Positions 1 through 12,554 of a stretch of DNA of 64,000 nt are shown piece after piece. Within the stretch, counting starts at the first letter, position 1, and each line of letters opens with the position of its first letter. The position numbers and the translations under genes are program-made. The DNA lies in contig CAJNDS010000779.1 of assembly GCA_905221605.1 (NCBI GenBank), positions 1,682,501 to 1,746,500 of the forward strand. The letters run 5' to 3'. Source of the DNA: Symbiodinium natans. Its lineage: Eukaryota > Sar > Dinophyceae > Suessiales > Symbiodiniaceae. The notes beneath the pieces are model-generated. The model was not told the origin of the DNA and did no database searches. It saw nothing but the letters and a program-made list of their open reading frames with translations.

Positions 1-696
1 AGAAAAGGCTTAGGAGATTTTAGGAGTATGAGCGGTTCCCGGAAATGTGATGTGAAGGACTCGGGAGATTGATGGCTCCCGTGGCCCTCAAAACATGAAG
101 CTCAACAGGCCTCATATAGCGTGTAGTTGGGCTTCTCTCTTGGTGTAGAAAAGCAAAAAATGCCTTAGCCCTTCGAAGACACTGTCCGTGGTCAAGCGCA
201 GTGCTGCTGCCTGATGTTTTCGGATAAACCCTAATCCCTAAACCTGAAACCCTAAACCCCAAACCCTAAACCCTAAACCCTATAAGCCCTAAGCCCTAAC
301 CCACGAACCCCCACAATGTGAGCTTCAGGCGGTGCGCTCCAAGCTCCTTAAGCGCACGAGCCGCTTGGCTCCTGCAGCCAGAAGGGGTCCCGGTAATTTT
401 TCCGGGGGCTTTACAGGGGGTTTAGGGTTTAGGGGTTTAGGGTCAGCGTGCCGACCTGACTGTACATAACCCCCCTGTGAGGGAAAGGAGATCTGGACAT
501 CTCAGCCCAACTGACTCATTTTGAGAGCTCCTTGCAAACGAGGCACCATGAGGCGCCTAACATAACACAGGACTCACTTTGAAAGGGTCACAGGGCCATC
601 AGGCATGATTAATTGCATCATCTGTCGGACCCATCTGCGAATCCGAATCCGCTGCCCGAACCTGTGTCGTCCAGGTTATTGAATGTGTAAACCTTC

Positions 697-815
697 CTCT
701 ATATATATATATATACATATACATATATACATATACACATATATATATACACACACATATATATATATATACATATATATATATGTACATATATACGTGT
801 GCACACATACATACA

Positions 816-868
<53 letters not shown>

Positions 869-872
869 TATT
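697..872 (+). repeat. AT/ACAT microsatellite
   Basis: TATATACA mixtures followed by a pure CATA tract (about 820-860) in the intron just before the first ankyrin exon. All open frames across it are artefacts. Confidence 0.95.
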
Positions 873-904
873 GTGTTTCGTGAATTTCTTTCTCACTATT
901 ACAG

Positions 905-3900
905 GCCACATGAGTTCGGCCTTCATCCGAGCTGCTGCCGATGGCAACGTCGAGATGGTGGAGCTGCTGCTGCTCGTCAGTCTTGCTGCGGGTCGTCGTG
1001 GGCATATCCGGTCTCTAGGGTTTAGGGTAGGGTTTAGGGTTTAGGGTTTAGGGTTTAGGGTTTAGGGTTTAGGGTTTAGGGTTAGCGGCCAACAGAGGCA
1101 GCCTTGAACATACTTTGGAGCGCGGAATTCTGGGTCTGAAATCTTCAGCGATTGCTCTGTGCCTGAAGCCTTCAGCTTGCGATCGCAATTGATCCAACCA
1201 ACTCAAGTCACTTTTGACGCAAAGGTCCGATGCGCTAGAAGGCAGGGAGACATAGGGGGTATAACCTCTCATGTTGTGATGGTGGGTTCCGATTGTATTA
1301 TACTTTTATAAGTCGTTGGGCTTTCCTTTTCTAGAAACAGGTTCGCGTGCTAGGGGAGTCGAACTGAGGCTCCGCAAGCGGGTGCAGGTAAACACCGCCA
1401 ACTGCGATGGTCGCACCGCTATGCATCTGGCTTCCTCGGAGGGCCGTGAGCAGGCTCGTGGGGATGGGAGGTGTGTGCAGCAGCAAGCCCTGACGGCACC
1501 CCAGTTTAGGAAAAAGGGTTTAGGCTTTAGGGAAGGGGGGAGGGGGGATGGTGCAGGGCTTAAGGGCCACTGCAGGTGTTTAGTCGAGCAGCTGCATGTT
1601 GAGTGAGACGCATGGACATGCGACAGGCTCCTTTTCCCTTCCAGATGAGAGGGTCAAGCATGTGGGGGTTTGCCATATTAGCCCCCTAAACCCTAAACCC
1701 TAAACCCGGGGTCCTTCTTTTTCAATGGGATCCTATTATTTGAGGGTCTATTTAAGGGGTCCCTTCTCATCGTAATCCACCATGTATGTTTGAATTTCTA
1801 CACATATGGTACGCATATCTGCTTTCCCTTTTCTACAAAAGGGCACCTCCAAGACAAAGCTGCATACTCAAGTGGCAGACTGACTGCTTCGCCTCTCTTT
1901 ATGGCCACCGCATGCTGTTGAGAGATCCTAAAGTCTAACCTGAACTCTTTGTCATGGGCCTTAGAGATTTTTTGGTTTAGGGTTTAGGGTTTAGGTTTAG
2001 GGTTTAGGCCTAAACAAGGAAAATGCCGCCTGTAGAATGGAGAGCCAGGCAGGAAACATCAGCGCAACCAAGCGCTGTGTTTTGCTTGGGTGTTGTCACG
2101 CCGCAAATACCAACAAATCAAGGGGCTAAGACTCGTACAAGCACTCCTTTGGCTGTGCCCTTTAAATGTCCCCCTTAATCTACTCCTACTAATGGCCCTT
2201 ATAGTACCCTAGGAGTCTTCTGAGAAGGGGTCCCCAAGACCTGAGGGTACCACCTAAGTAGTCCAAAGTAGAGCCCCTTGAGCCAAGTGGCCGTTGTGTA
2301 CCCGAGGTCATGAAGCTGCTCATTGAAGCTGAGGGCAACGTTAACATGCAGGAGAGGCGGTAGGGTTTAGGGTTTAGGGTTTAGGGTTTAGGGGTTGTTG
2401 TGGGACATGTGCAAAAATTTGTTTTCCTTCCCCCTTTGCTTCCGAGACACACCCGTAACCAGTTTACGAGACTGTCCGGACTTTTCGTGACCAGTCTCTC
2501 AAGCAGCACGTCCACCCAAAACGGATTGCGAGCACAAACTGTGGAGGAGATCTTTGCCATACCCTCAAGATTCTCACCCTCTTGAGGTCAAAGGCATCGA
2601 TGATGTGTGAAATCGCAGTAACCGAGTTGACCGAGGCTTCAACCTGGCAGTTCATTTCTAGCCTTGGTAGCCCATCGGCACCCTTTTTCCCTTTTTTTGG
2701 TTCAAGGTTCCCTGATAGATTCGCCAACCAAAAAAGGATGCCCTGATTACAATATGGTTTCTGGGGTACCAAGTAGCTGACATCTATAAACTCCACATCA
2801 CCACAAAAACCCAAGGTGGGACAACAACCCGTCTGCTTCGACGTAGTGCCCACTGCCGTGTAGGGCAGGGACCCTGTTTTTGTGGTCCCGGGGCCCACTG
2901 ACAGCCCCCGACTTCTCAAAGGCAAACACGCAACCCTCGGCTCCCGCGAACGACCCCCAAATCCTACATTTTGACGTGGAGCCAGCTTCAACTCAATCAA
3001 AGTTCCCAACCCAAGTGCACCAAGTCAAACCCCCCCGAATTTCCCACAGGATCGGTGGAAGGGCTCGCCACTGAAAGATGCGGTACTGGGGAAATTCGGG
3101 GCCGTGACAGTGCCTTGGATCGCCAGGGGGCTTAAGGCTTATAGGCTTATAGGGCTTGAACTGTGCCCTGGATCGCATTGTGTTTAGGGCCTGAGGAGAG
3201 GGTGGGTTAGGTCCTCTGCACAGTAGCGATGGTCTTGTTCCGGAAATTCTGCTAGGGCCGCACTTAGCTATGTTCAGGGTTGTTTAGCTTCTCAGGACAC
3301 TACTATGCTAATGCGGGGTCTTGACCTTATTCAGGCCTTGCATTTGGTGTTCAGGGCGTCAGTCTTACTTGGGAGCAGTAGGCCATAGTAGTGCCTTGAG
3401 CACGTAAGCGCCCAACAGGTTCCTTAAAGCTGGTGAATGCCGGGCTTCATCTTCTCCTCAGTAGCTACTACTATTTGCTTGAGATCCCCACATAAACTAA
3501 CAAGTATTGTTCCTTATGAGGCCCTAAAGGGATGGCATTTTTTTTTTGGGGGGGTGGGAGGTTTTTAAGCAACTAGTAGGTTACGGTTGCTGCCGTCTCG
3601 AGTTCCTCCTCCGTGGTGGGCGCAACAGCCAAAATCGCGTAACTCATGGTCGTGGTACTGAGTACTGCTCTCGTCGGTATCCTGCAGATGCACCATGCGC
3701 ACTCGCTTCTTTCTGTCATTGCCACCTGCCTTTTGGAGGAGGCAAGAAAGCCTTGAACCCTACACCCCTAAACCCTAAAAGACCTTAAAGCCCCAAACAC
3801 AAAAAGCCTAAAATCCCCAAAAGCCCTAAACCCGAAAAACCCTAAAAACCCTAACCCCAAAGCCCGTTAACAAGGAGCTGCTGGTGGAGCAGCAGGCGGA

Positions 3901-6900
3901 TTTGAACTTGGACGACCCGGCCGCTTGGGTCTAATTATGCCTCTAGGGGCTTCAGGCATTGGTAGGGAAACATTTAACCTTTCGGGGTATATATATATAT
4001 ATATATACAATCCTACCAGAATTGAAAGGATAAGCTTTTTTGGCCCAGGATGCTCCGCAATTAGGTAGGGATTCTAGGCAGGCTTGAGGGTTTTTGGGTT
4101 CAGCGCATCTTTCCGTGGGGTTAGTGATAATCATGCAAGCAAGGGTCAAGTTTTGGGTTCCGAGTTCCAATGGCCTGGATGGATTGACATCAGGGTTCTT
4201 TTGTGCAGAACTCTGCAAAAGTTCGGGGAAGTTTGGGCAAAGAAGTGCGTCACTAGGTCTCGGGAGCTGGGGGTCTTCGACTCGCTTCGCATTACTTAAA
4301 CTGTCAGAAGCTAGCTAAACCCTAAACCCAAAACCCTAAACCCCACACGCCCACACTAACTACGCCGGTCTGTATCAGTCCGGGCTTTACCTGCAGAGCC
4401 TACAGCCTAAGAGGCGACGGCGCTGTGCGATGCGGCAAGCAGTGGCAACCTGGTGGCTCTGAAGGAGCTAATAGAGGCCACGCGTCGATGGGTTAGGGTT
4501 TAGGGTTTAGGGTTTAGGGTTTAGGGTTTAGGGTTTAGGGTTTAGGGTTTAGGGTTTAGGGTTTAGGGTTTAGGGTTTAGGGTTTAGGGGTCTTGTGTGG
4601 GTTTAGAAGCCCGACAAGGTCTCGGGTTCAGGGCTTCCGGTGGGGATCAAGGCTTTGTGGTCTGCAGTTTTCAGAGATCAGAACTTAGTTTGGGGCGCAG
4701 GCCCCATCGGAACCCTGAGAGCTAAGCTTCCGCCTTCTAGGGGTTTTGTTGTGCGGCAGTTTCCCAAGATGTGGCACTAAGCCCTAAACCCTAAACCCTT
4801 CCCCCAAACCCTTGAAGCGAAGAAGTAGAAGGCACTCCCACCCCCTCGCCCCCCCCCGCTCCAACCCCTCAACTTGGGATGTTCCCCCTTGTACTGAGGG
4901 TCCTTAGTAGGGAGTAGAGTACACCCTATTCTCCCTCCCTTCTAAGGACCGTTAGTAGTATAAGGGGAACATCCCAACCCTAAACCCTAAACCCTACACC
5001 CTAAACCCTCAACCCTATAAACCCTAAACCCTATAAACCCTAAACCCAAAAACCCTAAACCCTAAAACCCTAAAACCCTAAAACCCTAAAACCCTAAACC
5101 CTAAACCCTAAACTCCCCTTCGGAAGGTGAAGATTAACCCCGACTCCGGGGACTACGACCTCCGCACGCCGCTCCACCTCGCCGCCTCGGAGGGTAAGCT
5201 GGAGGCGCGCCTATAGGGTTTAGGGTTTAGGGTTTGGGGTTTGGGGTTTAGGGTTTAGGGTTTGCCTAATACCCTAAACCCTATAGCTTGTCTATGTACA
5301 CTCACGTTTATCTATCTATCTATCTATCTATATATATATATATATGTGTATATTTATTGTTTAGGTTAATGCACTTTAAGAACCCAAGATCTATTTTTCT
5401 AGGATCTATGTATGCGTGTATATGTACATATAGTAACACACCTTCAGCACCCAAAACCTCTTAAAGAATCCAAGAGGTTTTTTTGTAATGAGAGCCTGCA
5501 AAAGAATAGGTTCTGGGTTCGTAAGGTATGGTAGCACTTATCTATCTATATATATATATATACAGATATGTACATTGGTAGTTCTCTAAAATAGGGTCAC
5601 CTTTTTCAATGGCGTCATTATAGAACCCCGCAAAAAAGAACACTAATTTAGAGAACTGCCCTACTAGAATTCTTCCCCAAACCCTCAACCCTAAGCCCAC
5701 TAGTTGCTTCATGGTACTTCTTGTTTGCGTGTTGGCCGTCTGGGGCTTCCTTGTCATGATCTTTTGGGTTTAGGGTTTAGGGTTTAGAGGGTTTCCCTTC
5801 GGCTTCTCTCAAGGCCGGTAGGTTCGCCATGGCAGCGGGGTTTAGGGTTTAGGATTTAGGGTTTACATAGGGTTTATGGTTTAGGGTTTATAGGGTTTAG
5901 GGTTTTGGGTTTAGGGTTTAAGGGTATATGCACCCGATGGGTCTGCCCCCAAGGTGATCAGGGAAGGCTCTCTGCTTGGGGGCGACCCCCGTGCGTTAAG
6001 AAAGGGTCTGGGGCAGCGCAGAACATCAACTCTTCCCATTCCAAGAGCCGCGGGCGATTCAGAAGACAAGCGTCATGAGAAACTAAGCATTCATGGCCTT
6101 GACATTCAATGACCCCTTCCTTGGATGGGCCCGAAGTTTGCATATCGTGGCTCCGGGTTGGGCCTCTTGTCAAAGGAGCCTGCTGCCTCGTTTCTTCTCC
6201 GATTTATTGTTTGTTATTGCAGGGGTGGGGGGGGGGGGGGGGGGGGGGGGGGGGTGGGGGGGGTGTAACTGGCAAGCCAACATGAACCTCTAAATGCTCT
6301 GAATAAAGCCTTAAACCCTAAACTTTCAGTAAAACCCTTAAACCCGAAAAGAAATCGAACCCTAAACCCTAAACCCGTCCTGCAGCAGAAGGCTTAAACC
6401 CTCAACCCCAAAACAACAAAAACCTAACTTCTAAACCCTAAAACCTAAACGCCCTAAACCCTAAACCCTGCTTTCGGAGCCCAGCCACAGGTCACCCTAA
6501 AGACGTTGCCAGGTCATTAGCTTCCTTCTGGAGTCCAAGGCAAACCCCAACTTCAAAGACAGGTGGGGCCGCTTTTTAATCCATAGTAAGCTCAATTATA
6601 CATATATATATACACACATACACACGTGCATATGTCTGTGTATATATATATATGTTTATGTATGTATGTATGTATGAATGTATGTATGTATGTATGTATG
6701 TATCTATGTAATGAATGTATGTATGTATGTATGTATGTATGTATGTATGTATGTATGTATGTATGTATGTATGTATGTATGTATGTATGTATTTAATGTC
6801 GCAAATAATGTGGCTTGAGCTGCAAAGAACTTTCAGGATCCTCCTGATGACTGACTGACATGTATGAAGGGAAGTTGGGTTTAGGGCTTAGGGTTTAGGA

Positions 6901-9900
6901 TTCAGGGTTTAGGGTTTAGGGTTTAGGGAAAAACGGAAGGCCACAGGCCCAACACCCTCTTCGGGTAACGGGCCAAACCAACGTTTATCCCCTTTGAACA
7001 CCCCCATGGTAGCAAAGCAGAGCTACCATGGGTTTTGGGTTTAGGGTTTAGGGTTTAGGGCCCAGTCAGATTGAGGGTGAGTTCCGTTCAGGGTTTCGCG
7101 TCTGGAGTTTAGGCCTAAGGGTTGTACCCCGAAAGGTTTCCCCCGAATATACTGCTACTATGGCCCTTATACTACATCCTAAAAACGGGCCCCCGAAACC
7201 CAAGGGTACAACCTTAAGGGTCCAAGGTACAACGTCTAGAGACAGTGCCTGCGCCCTGACTCGGAACCCCTGAGCCCCTGAAAGGGGCGAAACCTCCCTC
7301 ATGACCCTTAGCCGATGCTGGCACCCAGGTGCCTGGTTTAGGGTTTAGGAGGTGTCCCGACCTGCGAACAGAATCCCAGAACATCTGCTTCCAAAGCGTC
7401 GGGCTTGGGACCTTGGGGTTCTTGACCTTTTCTTTCCCTTTTAGGGCGTCTTGGCGGCACATTTTTGAGTCCATTGGCCTAAGCCCGAAAGCCTAGACCC
7501 TGGACCCTAAACCCTAACTCCCTTCTTTGAATGTTGGGCCTACGATGGACATTTTACATCCCTGCAGTGTGGTTGCGAGACTGCTAGGCAGGTGGCACAA
7601 TCCTATGTCTAGCTTCGAGCTTGGATCCTGTGACAGGTGGGGGGGCACTGCCTTGGAGGATGCCATTCAGAGCCTTCGACTGCCTAGGACCCGGAGTAGG
7701 GCCTAAATGCCTTTAAATGCTGTTGAGGGCTTAGGGTTTAGGGTTTAGGGTCTAGGGTCTAGGGTCTAGGGTTTAGGGTTTAGGGTTTAGGGTTTAGGGT
7801 TTAGGGTTCCTTTTGTGAAGCCCCTTGAAAACCCAAAAGGGCACCCATTATTCCTAGTTTACCCTGGGGTCGACCTGCAGGGGAGGCAGGGCAGGGATGC
7901 CCCTAAAGCCCAGGAGAGGCGAGTTTGGCAAATCCCCTATGTAGTATGAAACAGCCCCCCCTCCCTAATAAGGAATTTTCCCGTTCCAGTAAATTGATGT
8001 TGTTGCCTTTTCTTTTGCCGTGGTTGTGGCTAGGCTCTTAAAACCTGCGTTTCTCATGCGGGGGGAGGGGGGTCCTTTTGACCAGGTTGCCTCCTGAACT
8101 GCTTCGTATGCCTGCAAGTAGTATAGATGTTTTGTGGCATTATTTGGGATGTTCCCCTTCTACGAACAGTCCTGAATATGGATTACAATAGGGGGTACTA
8201 GAATCACTATTCAGGACTGTTAGTATAAGGGGGACATCCCAGAATTATGCTTGAGGGATTCCGGATTTCACTGTAATGCTTCAAATCTGAACGTACAGCT
8301 TATGGCAGCACACCCAGTGCTTAAATTCACATGTCCGCGCAGCCAGCAGCCAAGGAACAACCACACGGTTGTAGCGCAGCTGATCTTCTCCAAGCGAGGG
8401 CAGCTTCGCCAGGACCGGAATGGTGGACCCAGTGCAGTGACAATGGTGCGGGCTCAGGGTTGTCGTTCATAGCCTAGCTTCGAACCCTAAACCCTAAATT
8501 GCTAAACACTGTTGCGGCTGTTGATGTGTCTATGATTTTCCGGGGTGCGCCTTCGCCCTCCCTTGTTATGCATATGGAGCTTTATAGTCAAGGGCGGAGC
8601 GCTATGTTGCCTTGAACCCCTACCCTAGACCAATAATCCGACTTTGCAAGTGCGGGCGGAAGAGTAACACACGAGCTGGGTTGTGTTCAGGAGCCTAAAA
8701 CTCAGTTGCCAGTAGAATCGTTCGAGATCATTGGCCATATAACCCGTTTCTCGCAACTGAATTTGTAAATTCTTCCCAGGAACCCAGCAAACGCTACAGC
8801 CCCAAACCCCAGGAGCTAGCCGCCGGCTGGCTTTGCGATGCAGCCTCGGCGGGGAACATAGCACCTCGCAGGAAAGCACTTTTTCTATTGGGGTTCATGG
8901 GGTTTAAGTGTTTAGGGTTGAAGGGTTTAAGGGTTTCGGGTTTACGGTCTAAGGGTTTAGGGCTTAAGGGTGTTTTTATGCAACGCTATGAGCACACGAG
9001 GTTGGCAGCCGCGTGAAAGAAAGTAGGCCCGAACCCCCTTAGGACCGACCTCAAGATGAATTTCGCCGTATAACCCTCAAGCGTGGCTTATGGGGCGGTG
9101 CCTGGTACGACTATTGCCCTAAGTTCGGTTCTTCAACTATAGTTGGTATAGTATGTGACGGCCGCTCTTTGTAGCAACTTTCTCCACTAAAACTTGGCCC
9201 CCTCAAACCTTGAACAACGTGACTGTACCGGTGGTGTGGGCGCTGCGGTTCAACCTGCTCAGAAGCGTGACCGCCAGTTGTGCCGTTGTACCCGAGAACC
9301 TCTAATTGTAGTTACCATTGTAGTTCCTTTTGTTGGAACCTCTTTTCCATGTTTTAGGAACCATGAAGTAACGTAGGTGAGATAAGACGTTTCGGCTGTG
9401 AGTCCGGATTCAGGGCTCAGGGTTTCCTGTGAAGGTGGAAACCGTGCTGCCCACTACCACCCGCAAGCCCCTCCAGCCTCGAATCCTTACAGTAAGCCTT
9501 CGCCCCACCAAGGTCAAGCTGCAGCAGTTAGCGGAGAATTCAGTGGATGCCGCTAGGCCGAAAGTCAAGAAGTAGCCCCATAGCTATTACAAGCAGACTT
9601 GCAAAGGGCCCTAAATTGGAGTACACGTCAGGTGGTTTGGGCTATAAATCCCTTAGCTACAGTTGCCAGCCACCAGACACCAAAGTGTTTAGGGTTTGAG
9701 AGTGCCGACGTCCATGCTTCGAAAAAGGGTTTGAGAGTGTTGCGCCTGCATCCTTTTCTGCGAGGCTTACGCAAGAAGCTGGCATCCTTTTCTTGTTTGG
9801 GGAGCCCTACAAACCCTAAACCCTCAACCCTCAACCCCAAACCCTAAACCCCAAACCCTAAATCCTAAACCCTAAACCCTAAACCCTAGCCGAGTTCGGC

Positions 9901-11725
9901 TTCGAGGGGTTTAGGGATTTAAAGTTTAGGGGTTTCGGACAGAAAAGGCACAGTGTCCACCAAGGTCAACTTGGCTGACTACGATAGCCGGACCGCCCTG
10001 CACCTGGCGGCCACCGAAGGGCAGCTGCTGGCAGTGAGCTTCCTCCTGGGCACCCGGGCTGCTCTTGTAACGTAGTGGGCCAGAATCCAAAACCCAACTT
10101 TTTCAACTCTTGGCCTCTTATAAGGTAATATTCCGAACGCTTGGAGACGCCACTTCAGAATGTGATAGGGCTCTTGCTAAGCGTGCTCCCCTGCATTGAG
10201 CCTACTCTGCACACACACTTTTGTTTCGGCTGCCAGCATTTGTCCAGCTTGTGCTTAACTCACGACACCGGCTTTGCTCACGGTTTGCTACCGAGTACAG
10301 CAAAGGACCAATCTGCTGGGCGGGGACATCCCTAAGCCCTAAACTCTAAACCATACACCCTAAACCCCAAACCCTAAACCCTAAACCCTAAAGCTTGTCT
10401 GCACTCAGGAACTGCCAGAGCCAACAGCTCCCCTCAAGACCGGTGGCTCTCCACGCCGCTGCAGGACAGCAGCTTGGAGCTTTCAGGTTTTGTTTCAAAT
10501 CTGTGCCACATCGTGTGGGTTTAGGTTTGGGGTTTGGGGTTTGGGGTTTAGGGTTTAGGGTTTAGGGTTTAGGGCTTTTCCATACTGCAGATCCAGAAGA
10601 TGTGAAGCCGGGACTGCTTAGGGGTCAGGGCTCTGCCCCTGGAATTTGGGATCTTCCCCCTTTTGCCTCGCAGTCCTTAATAGGGCTTATCACGGGGAGT
10701 AGAATAATCCCTATTAAGGACTACCTAGCAGTCCTTACTAGGGCTTATCATAGGGGAGTGGAATATCCCTAATTAAGGACCTACGAGTAGGGTTAAGGGG
10801 GAGAGCAGCCCAACCTGTGCTGCTTAGGGTCAGGGTTCTGCCCCCTGGAATGGTTACTTCCGGGGGCTCCAAGCTTAGGGTTTATGGTTTAGGGTTTAGG
10901 GTTTAGGGTTTGACGCCTTAAGCTGGGCTGCTTCGGGCCAAAGCCTTCGAAGGCTTTCGGAGGCTTCTGCTCCAATCCCTTTGAAAGAAACATCATGTCC
11001 TTAGCACGATGCCCAAGCAACTACATCGATCTGATCCTGCCGATATACTTTCCGAACAGGTTCTTTGTGTCTGGTCTTGCTGGATCTCCATGAGGGCTTG
11101 AGATCGTGCATCTTAAAAACATCGTCTGAGCCAAGCTCAGATTGTGCTGCGGATCAGTTTTTCTTTCTGAACTGCTGTTTCCTCATGTTCAATTCGGCTG
11201 TGCCTGTGCTGGTGCATGCCGCTGATACCGCTGTGGACAGGTCAGGCATCTAGCCCAAGCTCAAGTTGTCGCCTTTTCTTAGCAGCTGAGTGAGCACACT
11301 TTACACTTTTTGGGATACTAGAATCCCCTATGGAACTGAAAGCGTACACTTTTTGGGGCTTATGAACTCAGCAACTAAGCTTTTGACTGCAGCAATAGCA
11401 TTCGCCTAGGAAGCAAACTTCACAGCATTTCAATGCTCCAGACTATGGGTGGGTCGCAGTACTACGTATCAGTCTCGTTTCTTTGGGATGTCCCCCCTAT
11501 ACTAACAGGCCTTTATAGGGATAAACATCGGGAGTACTATAATCCCTATTAAGGACTGTTTAGTAGAAGGGGGAACATCCCAATCGGCTCTGCTTAAAGT
11601 CTGCGTCGCAGGATGCAATTCGTGCTGGCCACGTCCACTGTGCACGGCTGTTAGCCTTCGCGGGCGCCGCGCTCGGCGACAGCGCGACGGACGACGACCG
11701 CGACGAGCTACGCAGCGCGGCATGA
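905..11725 (+). CDS. Ankyrin-repeat protein, multi-exon (three ANK modules)
   Basis: The function is unknown beyond protein-protein interaction through ankyrin repeats. Supported exons (splice phase checked where exact): 905-975, 1388-1453, 2307-2359, 3875-3928, 4414-4476, 5127-5204, 6513-6562, 7637-about 7680, 8813-8860, 9965-about 10060, 10409-10464, and the last exon 11612-11725 ending in TGA. The translations form three rounds of the same motif order: CDAASxGN helix, then GDYDxRTxLHLAAxEG, then FLLESKANPN, then DRWGxTxLxDAIRAGH. Exons 4414, 5127, 6513 and 7637 join in phase through GC, GC and GT donors; exon 10409 joins the last exon through a GA donor. The C-terminus is acidic (SATDDDRDELRSAA). 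The start codon was not found, and the link from 2359 to 3875 is unproven. The first module (905-3928) could be a separate gene. It lies upstream of another + strand gene. Confidence 0.72.
1016..1083 (+). repeat. Interstitial telomere block, TTTAGGG
   Basis: About nine TTTAGGG units downstream of the first ankyrin exon. Confidence 0.95.
2663..2773 (+). mobile_element. Inverted-repeat element, family B
   Basis: CTTGGTAGCCCATCGGCACC ... CTGGGGTACCAAG; internal GGTTCAAGGTTCCCT and CCAACCAAAAAAGG are shared with the introner at 51692-51824. Confidence 0.8.
4491..4589 (+). repeat. Interstitial telomere block, TTTAGGG
   Basis: About thirteen near-perfect units just after the exon 4414-4476. Confidence 0.95.
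4874..4976 (+). mobile_element. Inverted-repeat element, family A
   Basis: TTGGGATGTTCCCCCTTGTA at the left and its inverse ending GGGGAACATCCCAA at the right; the core carries TCCTTAGTAGGG and its inverse. Lies between ankyrin exons. Confidence 0.82.
4977..5113 (+). repeat. Interstitial telomere block, CCCTAAA
   Basis: CCCTAAA units with CCCTATAAA and CCCTAAAA variants, directly upstream of exon 5127-5204; a TTTAGGG block follows that exon. Confidence 0.93.
6598..6795 (+). repeat. GTAT microsatellite
   Basis: Nearly 140 bp of GTAT after a mixed TATA/CACA lead. Confidence 0.95.
7114..7219 (+). mobile_element. Inverted-repeat element, family F
   Basis: Terminal inverted repeat CCTAAGGGTTGTACCCC ... 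GGGTACAACCTTAAGG, about 106 bp. It lies within the intron between ankyrin exons 6562 and 7637. A related degenerate copy is near 2182-2262. Confidence 0.75.
8145..8241 (+). mobile_element. Inverted-repeat element, family A
   Basis: TTGGGATGTTCCCCTTCTAC ... GTATAAGGGGGACATCCCA with an internal CAGTCCTGAATA inverted repeat. Confidence 0.8.
10646..10813 (+). mobile_element. Inverted-repeat element, family A, with duplicated core
   Basis: Outer ends TTTGGGATCTTCCCCC and GGGGGAGAGCAGCCCAA. The inner CAGTCCTTA...TAGGGCTTATCA segment occurs twice in tandem, so the element is longer (168 bp) than its relatives. Confidence 0.7.
11278..11379 (+). mobile_element. Inverted-repeat element, family D (empty copy)
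   Basis: Ends CTTAGCAGCTGAGTGAGC and ...GAACTCAGCAACTAAG, flanked by CTTTT on each side. It lies in the intron before the last exon of the first ankyrin gene. Confidence 0.8.
11483..11583 (+). mobile_element. Inverted-repeat element, family A
   Basis: TTTGGGATGTCCCCCCTATA ... GGGGGAACATCCCAA, ending 28 bp before the final exon of the first ankyrin gene; a textbook hairpin of about 100 bp. Confidence 0.82.
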
Positions 11726-12418
11726 GATCTTGTGTCACTTCTTGGACACGGCTGCCTTACTTATTGCAAGTAGTAGGGCACCTTGCGATAGCAACTTTGG
11801 CTGAGGGTTTCAAAACCGAAGTGAATTATCAACCGATTTGGATACATTTGCTTGTAACCAGGCGGTCTCCCTTGCTTCACCTGTACATTAAGTGCATTCT
11901 TACCCCCTGATGTCTAGAGTCTTTAAGTGTCCTAGGAAAGAGGGGACGGGTTGCTGTTTAGGGGCGTTGCCCACACCGCATCCCGAGAGAGATTTTTCGG
12001 CTATGAACCAGCGCCTGGTAGGCATTTCGCGGCTTAGGGTTCAGTATTTATATGGTTGAGGGTTGAAGGTTTAGGGAGGATGCTCATTAAGCCCCCACCA
12101 GCCCGCGGACTATTTAAAGCAGGGAGACAGGCTTCTGAAAATCTGCAAACCTGCACTCAAAATCCCTTGCTCTTGAGCTTTTAACACTTGCATAGCCCTA
12201 GATATCCACCACCCTAAGAGCGAAGAGCAGAGGTGTAAGCCTGGAGCAGGGTTGAGGGAATTCCCGCACTTGCTCTGCGAGAGTCGAAACCTTACCCCCC
12301 TCCACATGAGGCTGTGAGGCTAGGTGGCAGAAAAAACTGGAACTTTGTTTGGGTTCTTAAGGCTTACTACTAGCTAGCAAACCCTCATGAGGGTAACCCC
12401 TAAACCCTTAACCCTTTC

Positions 12419-12511
12419 CCCTAAACCCTAAACCCTAAACCCTAAACCCTAAACCCTAAACCCTAAACCCTAAACCCTAAACCCTAAACCCTAAACCCTA
12501 AACCCTAAACC
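12419..12511 (+). repeat. Interstitial telomere block, CCCTAAA
   Basis: Thirteen near-perfect units upstream of the candidate exon at 12555; the downstream TTTAGGG partner is at 12598-12687. Confidence 0.95.
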
Positions 12512-12554
12512 CCAAATCTAACTAGAGCCTCAAGGCGAGCTTTACGCCGAAGAC

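Larger units (their letters stand above)
6563..7636 (+). repeat. Ankyrin-gene intron flanked by GACAGGTGGGG duplications
   Basis: A 1,074-bp GT-AG intron. GACAGGTGGGG occurs at 6558-6568 and 7632-7642, with AG|GT at both splice sites, so splicing leaves KDRWGG intact. The intron holds GTAT microsatellite, two or three TTTAGGG blocks and a family F element. Confidence 0.8.

Noticed and set aside
599-1005. Tyr/Val/Ile-rich open frames across 0.6-1.0 kb
   Set aside because: Translations of the AT and CATA microsatellite; only the ankyrin exon from 905 is credible.
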